Part shown: one piece after another, positions 45,693-55,157 of the stretch
Position numbering within the stretch: the first letter of the stretch is position 1
Layout: each line of letters begins with the position of its first letter
Assembly (NCBI RefSeq): GCF_020091585.1
Contig: NZ_CP083582.1
Span: forward strand, 2,294,001 to 2,358,000
DNA: 64,000 nt
From: Kovacikia minuta CCNUW1
Lineage (GTDB): Bacteria > Cyanobacteriota > Cyanobacteriia > Leptolyngbyales > Leptolyngbyaceae
Reading direction: 5' to 3'
Made by a program: the position numbers and the translations under genes
The notes under the pieces: model-generated
The model's input: the letters and a program-made list of their open reading frames with translations, nothing else
What the model was told of the DNA's origin: nothing
Database searches by the model: none

Positions 45693-46100
45693 TCACCTCT
45701 CTGGCGGTTGGGCTGCGATCGCTAGTTTCACGCCTTGGATCGATCTCAATTGATCCATAACCGTAATTACCTGACCATGACTCACCCTTGCGTCAGCATT
45801 GATGATGACGAGAGCCTGTTGATGATTCCCCTTCAAGGTACGAACCTGGGCTGGCAAATCATTAAGCAGGACAGATTGTTGATTCAGTGAAATTTGTCCT
45901 TTTTGATCGATCGTGACAACAATTTCACTCTTTGTTTGAGACTCCGTGGTCGATGCATTTGGCAAACTGACAGGTAACCCTGTCGATCGGCTGAGATACA
46001 GGGTGGACATTATAAAAAAGGTGAGCAGTGCAAAGATCACGTCGATCATCGGCACAATATTAATTTGTGGCGAAACGTCTGGTTCTTCGGGAAGGCGCAT
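45693..46100 (-). CDS. exbD: ExbD/TolR-type biopolymer transport protein, orphan
   Basis: 135 residues. One N-terminal helix INIVPMIDVIFALLTFFIM carries the essential Asp at about residue 20, followed by a periplasmic domain (EIVVTIDQKGQISLNQQ; DARVSHGQVITVMDQLRS). In the ExbBD or TolQR complex this Asp carries protons to energise outer-membrane transport. No ExbB/TolQ gene is adjacent, so its partner must be elsewhere. It is convergent with the ugd gene on its right flank and faces away from amt. Confidence 0.88.
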   Translation of the reverse strand: MRLPEEPDVSPQINIVPMIDVIFALLTFFIMSTLYLSRSTGLPVSLPNASTTESQTKSEIVVTIDQKGQISLNQQSVLLNDLPAQVRTLKGNHQQALVIINADARVSHGQVITVMDQLRSIQGVKLAIAAQPPER

Positions 46101-46727
46101 AGGAAACGAAGGAATTTATCAGCAAAAAAATGATTAGAGAGAGCAATGCAGAATTCTAGTAAAGTCCACTCATGCGACTTTCTAAAATTTCCTTTGCTAA
46201 CGACAAAAAACCTCATAACTCATGATAGCCTCACGGGATTCGAATTCCCCTGGGGCTATTCGAATTGCTCAGGCATCAAGCAGAAACAGCAAGGCTCACT
46301 GCAAGCGCAGGGCAATTTGCAATAGAGTGCCAATTAGACACTCTCTCTGCTTTGGTTGGTCAGCATTTTAGCTGGGGTCGCCGTAGGTGGACTGAACAGC
46401 CCTTTCCACCACCTATTTTTTCGGGCAGTAGAATTTTTCGGCTAAGAAGTTTGGAAGTTTTTTTTGCAGAATCCATTAACCCGTTTAACCGATGAACACT
46501 AGGTCTCACCGTGTTAAGTGAAGAAATTGTGTTTCTTGATACAGAATTCGATTCCTCAGAATTGGTGGAATCACTAAAATACTTCTCTAAATTTTCACTG
46601 ATGCTCAATGGCAACAAGCAATGAATTTCCAGAATTACATTTAGTTTTCTGGTCTGCCGTCCATGGATAGTGCGTTAATTGCTGCCTCCTTTGCCCATTG
46701 AAATGTTCGTTCACTGAGGAATGTCTG
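46101..46727. other. intergenic region upstream of amt
   Basis: About 630 bases without a convincing gene; the short frames here have no protein character. I looked for an NtcA box (GTA-N8-TAC) and saw no good match. A Shine-Dalgarno AGGAA precedes the amt ATG at 46,728. Confidence 0.4.
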
Positions 46728-48332
46728 ATGTCTAATCTGGTCTTTAAAAAGCAGTCAAGAAGGAAAAGGCGCAAGTCTTCCTTACCATTGCAACCCCTAC
46801 TGAGGAATAGTCAATGGCTCAATCCTAACTGGTACGCTAGAAAACTCTCTCCTAGCTGGCAAGCCTGTATTCCGCTAGCAATTATCATTGCCCTGGGATG
46901 GGGTTTTGCCGCTGTTGCCCAGGATGCGCCAAAACTGGAAGATGTGGCTAAGGCCACTGAAACTTTAAAGGTTGGCTTGGATACGATGTGGGTGCTGGTG
47001 GCAGGCATGCTGGTGTTCTTTATGAACGCTGGATTTTGTATGCTAGAAACCGGCTTTTGCCGCCAGAAGAACGCTGTTAATGTGCTATCCAAAAACCTGA
47101 TTGTGTTTGCCCTTTCAACCATCGCGTTTTGGGCGATCGGGTTTGGTCTGATGTTCAGCAGCGGGAATGATTTTATTGGTACGGGTGGATTTTTCCTGGC
47201 AGGGCCAGATAACAGCCCTGCTACGGGAGATGCCTATCAGGGGATTTTTAGTCCTCTCAATTGGACTGGAGTCCCACTGCTAGCTAAGTTCTTCTTCCAG
47301 CTTGTGTTTGCTGGAACCGCTGCCACGATCGTTTCTGGTGCCGTAGCAGAGCGAATCAAATTTGTTGATTTTTTGGTCTTCAGTCTGTTGCTCGTTGGAA
47401 TTGCTTATCCGATCACAGGTCACTGGATCTGGGGAGGCGGTTGGTTGGCTGATCTTGGTTTCTGGGACTTTGCTGGTTCCACGGTGGTTCACTCCGTTGG
47501 AGGTTGGGCAGCCCTGATGGGAGCAGCATTTCTGGGTCCCCGGATTGGCAAATATAACGCGGATGGTTCACCGAATGCCCTGCCTGCTCACAATATGAGT
47601 ATTGCAACCCTGGGTGCATTGATTCTTTGGCTAGGCTGGTTTGGGTTTAACCCTGGTTCCACAATGGGAGTGGGTGATGGTTCTTTGATTGCTCATATTG
47701 CCATCACCACCAACACTGCGGGTGCTTTTGGGGGTGTTGCTGCGACGATTACTGCCTGGTTAGTGCTGGGCAAGCCCGATCTGTCGATGATTATCAACGG
47801 AATTCTGGCGGGTCTGGTTGGGATCACTGCGCCCTGTGCTTTTGTTGGGGTTGGTGCTTCCGCAATTATCGGTATCGTTGCTGGGATTCTGGTCGTTTTT
47901 GCCGTAGGCTTTTTCGACCGGATTAAGATTGATGATCCGGTGGGTGCGACTTCTGTTCACCTTGTCTGTGGAGCCTGGGGAACGCTGGCCGTGGGGCTGT
48001 TTGCGGTCGGTCCCAGTGAGGCAGCTGGTGCGCTTTATGCAGCTGGTCCAGCGGCAGGCTTATTTGCCGGGGGTGGATTCACTCAATTGGGAATTCAACT
48101 GCTTGGGGTTGTCTCAGTCGGTGGGTTTACCGTTTTGCTATCGACAATCTTCTGGGTTGCACTTAAGGCTATTCTGGGTATCCGGGTATCTGAGGAAGAA
48201 GAACTGCTTGGCTTAGATATTGGCGAACACGGTATGGAAGCCTATGCTGGATTCGTCAAAGAGACAAGTGGGATTGGGGCTAGTTCAACCAGTATTGGGA
48301 GTTCTACTGGGGTAGCTGGTTCACCCTACTAA
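46728..48332 (+). CDS. amt: ammonium transporter Amt
   Basis: 534 residues from ATG at 46,728 (AGGAA seven bases upstream). A 45-residue basic leader ([13 protein letters not shown]) precedes a first hydrophobic segment ending AVAQDAP, possibly a signal peptide. The core has eleven membrane helices with the hydrophobic pore residues: [32 protein letters not shown] (His twin 1), [27 protein letters not shown] and [15 protein letters not shown] (His twin 2). It carries NH3/NH4+ across the inner membrane. A strong terminator follows. No GlnK gene is adjacent. Confidence 0.93.
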   Translation: MSNLVFKKQSRRKRRKSSLPLQPLLRNSQWLNPNWYARKLSPSWQACIPLAIIIALGWGFAAVAQDAPKLEDVAKATETLKVGLDTMWVLVAGMLVFFMNAGFCMLETGFCRQKNAVNVLSKNLIVFALSTIAFWAIGFGLMFSSGNDFIGTGGFFLAGPDNSPATGDAYQGIFSPLNWTGVPLLAKFFFQLVFAGTAATIVSGAVAERIKFVDFLVFSLLLVGIAYPITGHWIWGGGWLADLGFWDFAGSTVVHSVGGWAALMGAAFLGPRIGKYNADGSPNALPAHNMSIATLGALILWLGWFGFNPGSTMGVGDGSLIAHIAITTNTAGAFGGVAATITAWLVLGKPDLSMIINGILAGLVGITAPCAFVGVGASAIIGIVAGILVVFAVGFFDRIKIDDPVGATSVHLVCGAWGTLAVGLFAVGPSEAAGALYAAGPAAGLFAGGGFTQLGIQLLGVVSVGGFTVLLSTIFWVALKAILGIRVSEEEELLGLDIGEHGMEAYAGFVKETSGIGASSTSIGSSTGVAGSPY

Positions 48333-48352
48333 TCTGTTTCATCGTATTCCTC

Positions 48353-48403
48353 AATAAAAGGGCACACCTGGGATAGTTAATTTCCCAGGTGTGCCCTTTT
48401 ATT
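48353..48403. terminator. strong bidirectional terminator
   Basis: AATAAAAGGGCACACCTGGGA and its exact complement form a 21-bp stem around a 9-base loop, with A-rich and T-rich outer ends. It lies between amt (plus) and ugd copy 2 (minus), ending both. Confidence 0.9.
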
Positions 48404-48478
48404 AGTTTCAAAAGTTCTGACAGAACCTTGAGAACTTTAAGAATGTCTTGATCGCCTTCTAGATTAAGGTTCTTAATC

Positions 48479-49810
48479 TTACAGCCCAATTCCCTCGTAT
48501 CTGGCAACACTGGTTTTGTTCAACATTCTTCTTCCATCCACAATCAGGGGTGGGTTTTCTAGGGAGGCAACTAGATCGGGAATTTGCTGGAAATGGTGCC
48601 AGCGGGTCATGATCAAAATTGCAGAGACGCCCGCGATCGCTTCCTTCAGATCATCATAGAATTCAACGGTTGTACCAAATACCTTTTCCGCTTCGTGACG
48701 GGCGATCGGGTCAAATGCTTTAACTATCGCCCCTTGTTTCAGTAATGACTCGGTGACTGGCAACGCTGGAGATTCCCGAATATCATCGGTTCCTGGTTTA
48801 AATGCCATCCCCATAACTGCAACCTTGACTCCCTTCAGGTCAGGAATCTGTTTTTTTAGCAAATCAATGACTTTTTGGGGCTGGGCAAGGTTCACATCAA
48901 TGACGGAATCCAATAAATGCATCGGGCTACCTACTTTTTCACCATAGGAAATCAGGGCTTTCACATCCTTCGGAAAGCAACTGCCGCCAAAGCCACACCC
49001 AGCCGCCAGGTAGGAGATTGATCCAGGAATAATTCGTTCACCCGTTGGCAGAATAGGGGTAAAGCGCTTGTCTAGATGGACCCCATGCATAGCCTCGACC
49101 ACATCCACACCAACGGCTGCACAAAGATTGCCGATTTCGTTTGAGAAGGAAATTAACGTTGCCAGCAGTGAATTGGCAGTGTATTTAATCATCTCTGCGG
49201 TTTTGGTGTTGGTTCGAAGTCTATCCACTCCGTCAAACACTGCATAAAGTTCGCCCAGGTGATCAATGCTTCTTTCGTCAATGCCACCTAAAACAATGCG
49301 ATCGGGATGCATAAAATCAGCGATCGCTTCTCCCTCCTTCAAAAATTCCGGGTTCATGCCAACCCCGAAATCCGCCCCTGCTTTTTTGCCAGAGGCTTGC
49401 TCCAGAATTGGCAGCACCACCCCATCCGTCGTGCCGGGAACCACCGTACTTTTCACTACAACCAGATGATAATCTGATTTGTCCTTTAGCACCGTGCCAA
49501 TCTGTTCTGCAACCAGCCGGATGTATTTCAGATCAATTTCGTTGCCATCAAACGGTGTTCCTACAGCAATCAGGGAAAGCTCCGTATCCATTACTGCCTG
49601 GCGCAGATCGGTGGTTGCTTTTAGATTGGTATGAATATTTTTCTGGAGCAGTTCTTCTAGTCCCACTTCATAGATGGGAGGAATTCCCTTGTTGATTTTG
49701 TCAACCTTAGAAGAATCGACATCCACGCAAATTACCTGATGTCCTTTTTCTGCCAGACAAACGCCCGAAACTAGTCCAACGTAGCCTGTTCCAACGACAG
49801 AAACTTTCAC
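48479..49810 (-). CDS. UDP-glucose/nucleotide-sugar dehydrogenase (copy 2)
   Basis: 443 residues, start GTG at 49,810 sharing one base with the stop of the epimerase upstream, so coupled. VGTGYVGLVSGVCLAEKG (NAD site), GMNPEFLKEGEAIADFMHP, catalytic Cys in CGFGGSCFPKDVKAL, and AFKPGTDDIRESPALP are intact. It is a clear but distant paralogue of the gene at 44,174. As last gene of a six-gene nucleotide-sugar operon its substrate may be UDP-glucose or a related sugar. Confidence 0.92.
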   Translation of the reverse strand: MKVSVVGTGYVGLVSGVCLAEKGHQVICVDVDSSKVDKINKGIPPIYEVGLEELLQKNIHTNLKATTDLRQAVMDTELSLIAVGTPFDGNEIDLKYIRLVAEQIGTVLKDKSDYHLVVVKSTVVPGTTDGVVLPILEQASGKKAGADFGVGMNPEFLKEGEAIADFMHPDRIVLGGIDERSIDHLGELYAVFDGVDRLRTNTKTAEMIKYTANSLLATLISFSNEIGNLCAAVGVDVVEAMHGVHLDKRFTPILPTGERIIPGSISYLAAGCGFGGSCFPKDVKALISYGEKVGSPMHLLDSVIDVNLAQPQKVIDLLKKQIPDLKGVKVAVMGMAFKPGTDDIRESPALPVTESLLKQGAIVKAFDPIARHEAEKVFGTTVEFYDDLKEAIAGVSAILIMTRWHHFQQIPDLVASLENPPLIVDGRRMLNKTSVARYEGIGL

Positions 49811-50919
49811 TATGCCTCCTCCGCCTCACGATTTTCTTGATACCAGATCAATGCTCGCTGCAATCCGTCATCCACTGAAATGCAAGGGTCATATCCCAGC
49901 TCAGAACGGGCTTTGGCAATTACCGGACAGCGACGATTGGGATTATCAATCAAGTACGCCTGGTCTTCACTAACCTGGCGCACTACTTTGCCGGTGTAAC
50001 CAAATAATTCCCTCGACACTGCCACCACTTTGTCTGCCAGCGTTGCCATTGAGATTTCTGGTGTCTCAGTGCCAATGTTGTAGGCTTCACCAGGTCTACC
50101 AGTAACTAGAACCTTGTAGTAGCCCGCGATCGCGTCGGCAATGTAGCAAAACGTTCGTGTCGGGGAACCATCCGACAGCATAACGATGTCCCGTCCCGCC
50201 AACACATCCCTGACGTAATCCGGCAAAACCCGCTTATCAGTAACTTTCAACCCTGGTCCGTAGTTATTAAATGGACGGGCGATTTTAATCGGTAAATCGT
50301 GCTGTTGGGCAAAGTTGACACAAAGCGTTTCACCATAGCGCTTCGATTCGTCGTAGCAAGCTCTTGGTCCGGTGCAGGACACATTCCCACGATAGGTTTC
50401 GGGTGTGGGAATATTCTCCGGTGACGGATCGCCGTAGATTTCGCTGGTGGAGAAGAACAGAAAACCTTCCACAGGTTTACCGGCTGCCTTTTGCCGCTGA
50501 CAATAATCCAAAAGGATTCTCAACCCATTTACGTTGGCATCCATCGTTTCGATTGGGTACTTCCGGTAATAGGTGGGAGAGGCAATGGAAGCCGCATGGA
50601 TAATGTACTGAAAATCCTCAATATCAGCGGGCAACGGGTGGGTGATGTCATGCTTTGCAAGGGTCAGGTTTGGATTATCCTTTAGCTTTGTCAGCCAATC
50701 CGGGATACCCCGAATGTAATTGTCATAAACCGTGAGTTGGATCGGTGCGGTACCATCCGTTTCGTTCCAATGCAGGACGGACTGAACCAGGTAGTAGCCC
50801 AAAAATCCAGCTCCACCTACGATCAGCAGCTTTTTACCTGCCATCTGGGCAAACTCTGACTTGAGATTGCTGCAAATGTATTGCAAGTCAGCATCAATCA
50901 CATCTTGAGCAGTTTTCAT
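49810..50919 (-). CDS. UDP-glucuronate decarboxylase/UXS-like extended SDR (copy 2)
   Basis: 369 residues from ATG at 50,919. NAD-binding VGGAGFLGYYLVQS, HAASIASPTYYRKYPIETM, FFSTSEIYGDP and YDESKRYGETLCV (YxxxK pair), RPFNNYGPG. The group signature matches UXS and UDP-apiose/xylose synthase-like enzymes, and the N-terminus is longer than in the copy at 43,041. Which sugar it makes cannot be decided from sequence. The operon mates suggest it works downstream of the UDP-glucose dehydrogenase in the same transcript. Confidence 0.85.
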   Translation of the reverse strand: MKTAQDVIDADLQYICSNLKSEFAQMAGKKLLIVGGAGFLGYYLVQSVLHWNETDGTAPIQLTVYDNYIRGIPDWLTKLKDNPNLTLAKHDITHPLPADIEDFQYIIHAASIASPTYYRKYPIETMDANVNGLRILLDYCQRQKAAGKPVEGFLFFSTSEIYGDPSPENIPTPETYRGNVSCTGPRACYDESKRYGETLCVNFAQQHDLPIKIARPFNNYGPGLKVTDKRVLPDYVRDVLAGRDIVMLSDGSPTRTFCYIADAIAGYYKVLVTGRPGEAYNIGTETPEISMATLADKVVAVSRELFGYTGKVVRQVSEDQAYLIDNPNRRCPVIAKARSELGYDPCISVDDGLQRALIWYQENREAEEA

Positions 50920-50979
50920 GCATCTTAGTCCCAACAGTTATCAGTTGTCCGTTGTTTATTAGCAGTTGTTCGTTAGCAT

Positions 50980-52290
50980 TTACACTGCAACCGCAGCCCT
51001 AGTAGGCGCAAAATACGCATCCTGTTCTGCTCTCAGTTTGTGCGTCAGGGTTTCAGTTGGTAATTCCACATCGTCGTAGGTGAGAACCTGGTCTTTGGAA
51101 ATGTCACGCTTGAGTCGGCAGCCCTCAGCTGACCCCATTGGCAACAGGTTTTGGGCACGGACGGTTTCATAGTTTTCACACAACCCATAGGTCATGTACC
51201 AACCCAGTCCATCCAGGGTTTCCCCGGCTTTCAAATCAATCTTGGCAGCGGCTACCACGTCCACGATCGGTCCGCCTGAGGGGGCAATAATCACATCTTT
51301 GAACAACGCGACGCGGGCAACGGAAATTGGCACTTCAAAGATTGTCAGGTGGTAAGGGACATAGAAACTGTAGAGTGGACCTTCTCCCAACTTGCCGTAG
51401 TTGAGATAGTGCTTTTGCATATTGTCGTTGGCTTCTGCAAAAACGTAGACCCCTGGGCTGGGTTTGGCTCCGACGACGTAATCTACGATGCCGCCCAGCG
51501 ATCGCAGTTGGTCAATGTCATACATGCCCACCATCTCATCAACGTGACCTTTATACTCCAGCCCAATCATGCCGCGCTGTGCCACTTTCATTCCGGTCGC
51601 GTTGGCGACGATCGCCTGTTCAAATGAGATTTTTGTGCCATCGGCAAAGCTGGTCACCATGTTAGGAGTTTGTCCCCATTGTTTAGCGAAGCCAGCTTGC
51701 GTTGTAGGATTTCGATAACGATCCTGCAAGCCCTTAATGTTCCCGCAGAGGAGGGGATTCAGCCCTAACGTTTTGACAAACCGGTAAAGGTTAAGCTGTA
51801 CTCCGGGTTGATCACCATCGCATCCCGTCAGGACAACACCAGCCCGATCAGCGTACACCTTCAAAATCGGACCGACCGTACCATCCAGTTCTGCATTCAT
51901 CAACACCATGTGCTTTCGGTGTTCGATCGCTGCCAGGGTCACCTGCGCTCCGTACTCCACATGTCCGGTGGCTTCTACCAGTACATCAATGCTTTCGGAT
52001 TGGCAAAGAACCAGTGGGTCATCGGTCACTGCGTATTGGTTTTGGGCGATCGCGTCCTCCAGTTCACCCACCGTTTTAACCACCCGCACATTCTCAGCTC
52101 CAACCTGTATATAGGCTTCTTTTGCGGCTTCAATGGTGCGATTACAAATGGCAACGAGTTTCATTCCTGGTAGGTAGTTAAGGATTTGGTTCGCCAATCC
52201 TCGACTCATGAAACCTGCACCAAACACCCCCACTTTGACTGGGTTACCCGCTTCAGCTCTGGCTTTTAGCGCTGTATCTACAATAATCAT
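50980..52290 (-). CDS. NAD(P)-dependent oxidoreductase with SAF domain
   Basis: 436 residues. Rossmann N-terminus with VGVFGAGFMSRGLANQIL, a homoserine dehydrogenase-like core (VEATGHVEYGAQVTLAAIEH; TGCDGDQPGVQLNLY), and a C-terminal SAF region (DISKDQVLTYDDVELP). This type of protein recurs in surface-sugar clusters, and an NAD(P)-dependent reduction of a keto-sugar is a fair guess. Its start overlaps the stop of the epimerase (52,287) by four bases. Confidence 0.75.
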   Translation of the reverse strand: MIIVDTALKARAEAGNPVKVGVFGAGFMSRGLANQILNYLPGMKLVAICNRTIEAAKEAYIQVGAENVRVVKTVGELEDAIAQNQYAVTDDPLVLCQSESIDVLVEATGHVEYGAQVTLAAIEHRKHMVLMNAELDGTVGPILKVYADRAGVVLTGCDGDQPGVQLNLYRFVKTLGLNPLLCGNIKGLQDRYRNPTTQAGFAKQWGQTPNMVTSFADGTKISFEQAIVANATGMKVAQRGMIGLEYKGHVDEMVGMYDIDQLRSLGGIVDYVVGAKPSPGVYVFAEANDNMQKHYLNYGKLGEGPLYSFYVPYHLTIFEVPISVARVALFKDVIIAPSGGPIVDVVAAAKIDLKAGETLDGLGWYMTYGLCENYETVRAQNLLPMGSAEGCRLKRDISKDQVLTYDDVELPTETLTHKLRAEQDAYFAPTRAAVAV

Positions 52291-52838
52291 GCGGAAACTC
52301 CTACAGGAACGACTTCATATAAAGACCAGGACGCATCTTTCTCGGAAAGCTCGGTCACTGGTGTCGGCAATTCAAGCTTGAAGGCGGGGTCATTGTAACG
52401 GACTCCCCGCTCACACTCCGGTGTATAAAAGGCACTTGCCTGGTAAATGGCTTCCGCATCATCGGTCAATGCCTGATACCCGTGGGCGCACATTTCGGGG
52501 AAATAGAACGATCGCCGATTTTCAGCAGTCAATTCCACTCCAAAGGATTGTAAATAGGAGGGTGAATCGGGACGCAAATCAACAATGAAATCATAAATTG
52601 CCCCTTTAACACAGCGAATCAATTTTGCTTCGCAGGCAGGCGCAACCTGGTAGTGCAGTCCTCGTAACGTCCCTTTTTTGTAGGTAACGGTGTAATTGGT
52701 TTGCACAAAGGTACTCGTTAAGCCCTGAGCCTCAAATTCCTGACTACAAAATGCCCGCGAGAATGAACCTCGATGATCTCCCCGTGGCTCCAGGTCAATA
52801 ATAAAAGCACCTTTGATCTTGGTTTCTGTAAAAATCAT
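52287..52838 (-). CDS. dTDP-4-dehydrorhamnose 3,5-epimerase-family cupin
   Basis: 183 residues. RGSFSRAFCSQEFEAQGL, TNYTVTYKKGTLRGLHYQ and RCVKGAIYDFIVDLRPDSP, with the C-terminal YNDPAF, are the RmlC/RfbC cupin signatures, including the catalytic His of the GLHYQ motif. It epimerises 4-keto-6-deoxy sugars on nucleotide carriers. Preceded by the FAD oxidase gene (55-base gap) and overlapped by the SAF oxidoreductase. Confidence 0.85.
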   Translation of the reverse strand: MIFTETKIKGAFIIDLEPRGDHRGSFSRAFCSQEFEAQGLTSTFVQTNYTVTYKKGTLRGLHYQVAPACEAKLIRCVKGAIYDFIVDLRPDSPSYLQSFGVELTAENRRSFYFPEMCAHGYQALTDDAEAIYQASAFYTPECERGVRYNDPAFKLELPTPVTELSEKDASWSLYEVVPVGVSA

Positions 52839-52893
52839 TCCCTCACTCCAAACAACTCAATTTCCTTCCCTCACCCCAAACCCTACACCCTAA

Positions 52894-54108
52894 CTAAATG
52901 TTGACTGCCACCTGTAACCGTGATGGTTCAGGAATTTGCTCAACCACTGCTTGACCAATTTCAATTGAAGAAGTTGCTGCTGGAGAAGGCGCGTTGCAAA
53001 CGTGAATGGAATTTTGACCTTTGATAATCAGAAAATCATCCACCAGTTTGCCATCATTCCTCAGGGCTTGCGCCCGCACTCCCGCATGGGTAGGAACCAC
53101 ATCTGCCAGTTGAACTTCTGGAATTAGCCGTTGTAAGCTCCGGACAAACGCTGCCTTACTAAAAGAGCGAATCATTTCCTGAATTCCCTCATCTGCATGT
53201 TTAGCAGCCAGTTTCCAGAAACCCGGATAGGTCATGACCTCAGCGAAGTCGCGCAAATCAAAATCGGTCTTCTGATACCCTTCTCGCTTGAGGCTAAGAA
53301 CTGCATTAGGCCCAGCATGGACACTGCCATCAATCATGCGGGTAAAGTGAACCCCCAGAAAGGGGAAAGCTGGATTTGGAACGGGATAAATTAACCCTTT
53401 GACCAGATAGCGCTTTTCGGGAGTGAGTTCGTAATATTCTCCCCGAAAGGGAACAATTTTTGCCTGGGGATCTGCCCCTCCCAGTTTGGCGATACGATCG
53501 CTCTGCAACCCCGCACAATTAATTACAAATCGGGTTTCAAATGAACCATTATTGGTTTCGAGTATCTGTCCTGTGGGAGTTTCAACAATCCGGTCAACTC
53601 TGGTGTTAAGTCGCAGATCTGCGCCCTGCGATCGAGCCAATTCAGCGTACTTCTGACAAACCAATTTGTAGTCCACTATTCCAGTTGAAAAAACCTGCAC
53701 CCCTGCTAGACAGCGGACGTGAGGTTCAATCTCTCTTACTTCTTCGGCAGTCAGGCGAGCGACCTGAATGCCATTTTGTACTCCCCGTTGGTAAAGATTC
53801 TCCAGGAGTGGTAACTCTCTTTCCTCAGTGGCGACAATTACCTTGCCGCAGACTTCATGGGGAATATTATGTTGCTGACAAAACTCCACCATTGACTGAC
53901 AACCATCCCGGCAAAACTTTGCCTTAAAGCTGCCGGGTTTGTAATAGATGCCTGAGTGGATGACGCCACTGTTGTTACCCGTTTGGTGAAATGCCCATTG
54001 ATTCTCTTTCTCTAAGACCAAAATTTTTGCATCGGGATAGCGCTCACCCACAGCCATAGCCGTAGAAAGACCAACAATACCACCTCCGACGATCGCGAAG
54101 TCGTACAT
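52894..54108 (-). CDS. lhgO: L-2-hydroxyglutarate oxidase-like FAD enzyme
   Basis: 404 residues from ATG at 54,108. FAD motif AIVGGGIVGLSTAMAVGERY, NSGVIHSGIYYKPGSFKA, NCAGLQSDRIAKLGG and FLGVHFTRMIDGSVHAGPNA are the LhgO landmarks. The enzyme oxidises L-2-hydroxyglutarate to 2-oxoglutarate and feeds electrons to quinones. Here it sits in a sugar-nucleotide operon between cytidylyltransferase and epimerase genes, which is odd for a housekeeping metabolite-repair enzyme. It may act on a sugar acid, or only be cotranscribed. Confidence 0.85.
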   Translation of the reverse strand: MYDFAIVGGGIVGLSTAMAVGERYPDAKILVLEKENQWAFHQTGNNSGVIHSGIYYKPGSFKAKFCRDGCQSMVEFCQQHNIPHEVCGKVIVATEERELPLLENLYQRGVQNGIQVARLTAEEVREIEPHVRCLAGVQVFSTGIVDYKLVCQKYAELARSQGADLRLNTRVDRIVETPTGQILETNNGSFETRFVINCAGLQSDRIAKLGGADPQAKIVPFRGEYYELTPEKRYLVKGLIYPVPNPAFPFLGVHFTRMIDGSVHAGPNAVLSLKREGYQKTDFDLRDFAEVMTYPGFWKLAAKHADEGIQEMIRSFSKAAFVRSLQRLIPEVQLADVVPTHAGVRAQALRNDGKLVDDFLIIKGQNSIHVCNAPSPAATSSIEIGQAVVEQIPEPSRLQVAVNI

Positions 54109-54170
54109 AAGCGCCACTTTCCTAAAAATGTAAATTCGACAGGACTAAACTTCTACTGGGTTTTGAGGGT

Positions 54171-54944
54171 TCACCAGACTTTCCAGGGAGCCTGCCCGCT
54201 CTCCCAGAGTGACTCTAAGTAGTGTTTGTCCCTCAGCGTATCCATCGGCTGCCAAAAACCATCGTGTGGGTAAGCGGAGAGATGTCCTTGGTGGGCTAAC
54301 TTTCGCAGGGGTTCATCTTCCCAGGTGCTAAAGTCATCCTCAATATAATCAATTGCTTCAGGCTCTAAAACAAAATAGCCACCATTAATCCAGGCTCCAT
54401 CACCCTTTGGTTTTTCCTGAAAGTGGGAAATTTTAGTCTGCCCCTGCCCCAGCACGATCGCCCCAAAGCGTCCAGGGGGTTGAACAGCAGTCAGGGTTGC
54501 TAATGTCCCTTGAGATTTATGGAATTCAACCAATTTGCTGATGTTGATGTTACTGACTCCGTCGCCGTAGGTGAAGCAGAAGGTTTCATCCCCAATATGT
54601 TCCTTTACCCGCTTCAATCGACCACCGGTCATGGTTGTTTCACCTGTGTCAACTAGGGTCACCCGCCACGGTTCCACCCTACCAGGGTGAATATCCATCT
54701 GGTTTGATCGCATATCAAATGTCACATCCGACATGCGCAGAAAGTAGCTAGCGAAGTATTCCTTAATCACGAAACCCTTGTAACCACAACAGACAATAAA
54801 ATCCTGAATTCCATGAGCTGAATAGATTTTCAGAATGTGCCACAGAATTGGCTGCCCGCCGATCTCAACCATTGGTTTTGGCTTAACGGTTGTCTCCTCA
54901 CTTAAGCGAGTGCCCAGTCCACCAGCCAGAATCACTGCTTTCAT
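54171..54944 (-). CDS. rfbF: glucose-1-phosphate cytidylyltransferase
   Basis: 257 residues from ATG at 54,944. [20 protein letters not shown] with [17 protein letters not shown] is the nucleotidyltransferase core, and [18 protein letters not shown] carries the metal-binding Asp. Similarity to RfbF is strong: [20 protein letters not shown] follows the family pattern. It makes CDP-glucose. The usual next enzyme, CDP-glucose 4,6-dehydratase (RfbG), is not in this operon, so the product must be used elsewhere or by one of its neighbours. Confidence 0.9.
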   Translation of the reverse strand: MKAVILAGGLGTRLSEETTVKPKPMVEIGGQPILWHILKIYSAHGIQDFIVCCGYKGFVIKEYFASYFLRMSDVTFDMRSNQMDIHPGRVEPWRVTLVDTGETTMTGGRLKRVKEHIGDETFCFTYGDGVSNINISKLVEFHKSQGTLATLTAVQPPGRFGAIVLGQGQTKISHFQEKPKGDGAWINGGYFVLEPEAIDYIEDDFSTWEDEPLRKLAHQGHLSAYPHDGFWQPMDTLRDKHYLESLWESGQAPWKVW

Positions 54945-55100
54945 GCACCCTCTCAAAATCTAAGGTACGTGTTCATAACCCCCATGCTAGCGATCGTCTT
55001 CAAACCTTTCTGTAAAGCTACGATTAGCAAATCAGACAGTTTGTGAAGAAACAAAAAAGTTCGCATCAAGATTTAACTAGGGCTATAACTCTCTTTAGAT

Positions 55101-55130
55101 TAAAAACCGGGCAGTCTTGCGACTACCCGG
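55101..55130 (-). terminator. terminator of the aldolase gene
   Basis: CCGGGCAGTC pairs with GACTACCCGG across a 4-base loop with one mismatch. On the minus strand GGTTTTTAATC follows, so it ends the fructose-bisphosphate aldolase transcript 28 bases after its stop. Confidence 0.8.
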
Positions 55131-55157
55131 CGACTCAAACAGCAGCTCATCTAGAAT

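Noticed and set aside
46265-46617. Small frames in the spacer upstream of amt
   Set aside because: No ribosome sites, no motif, mutually overlapping; treated as intergenic.
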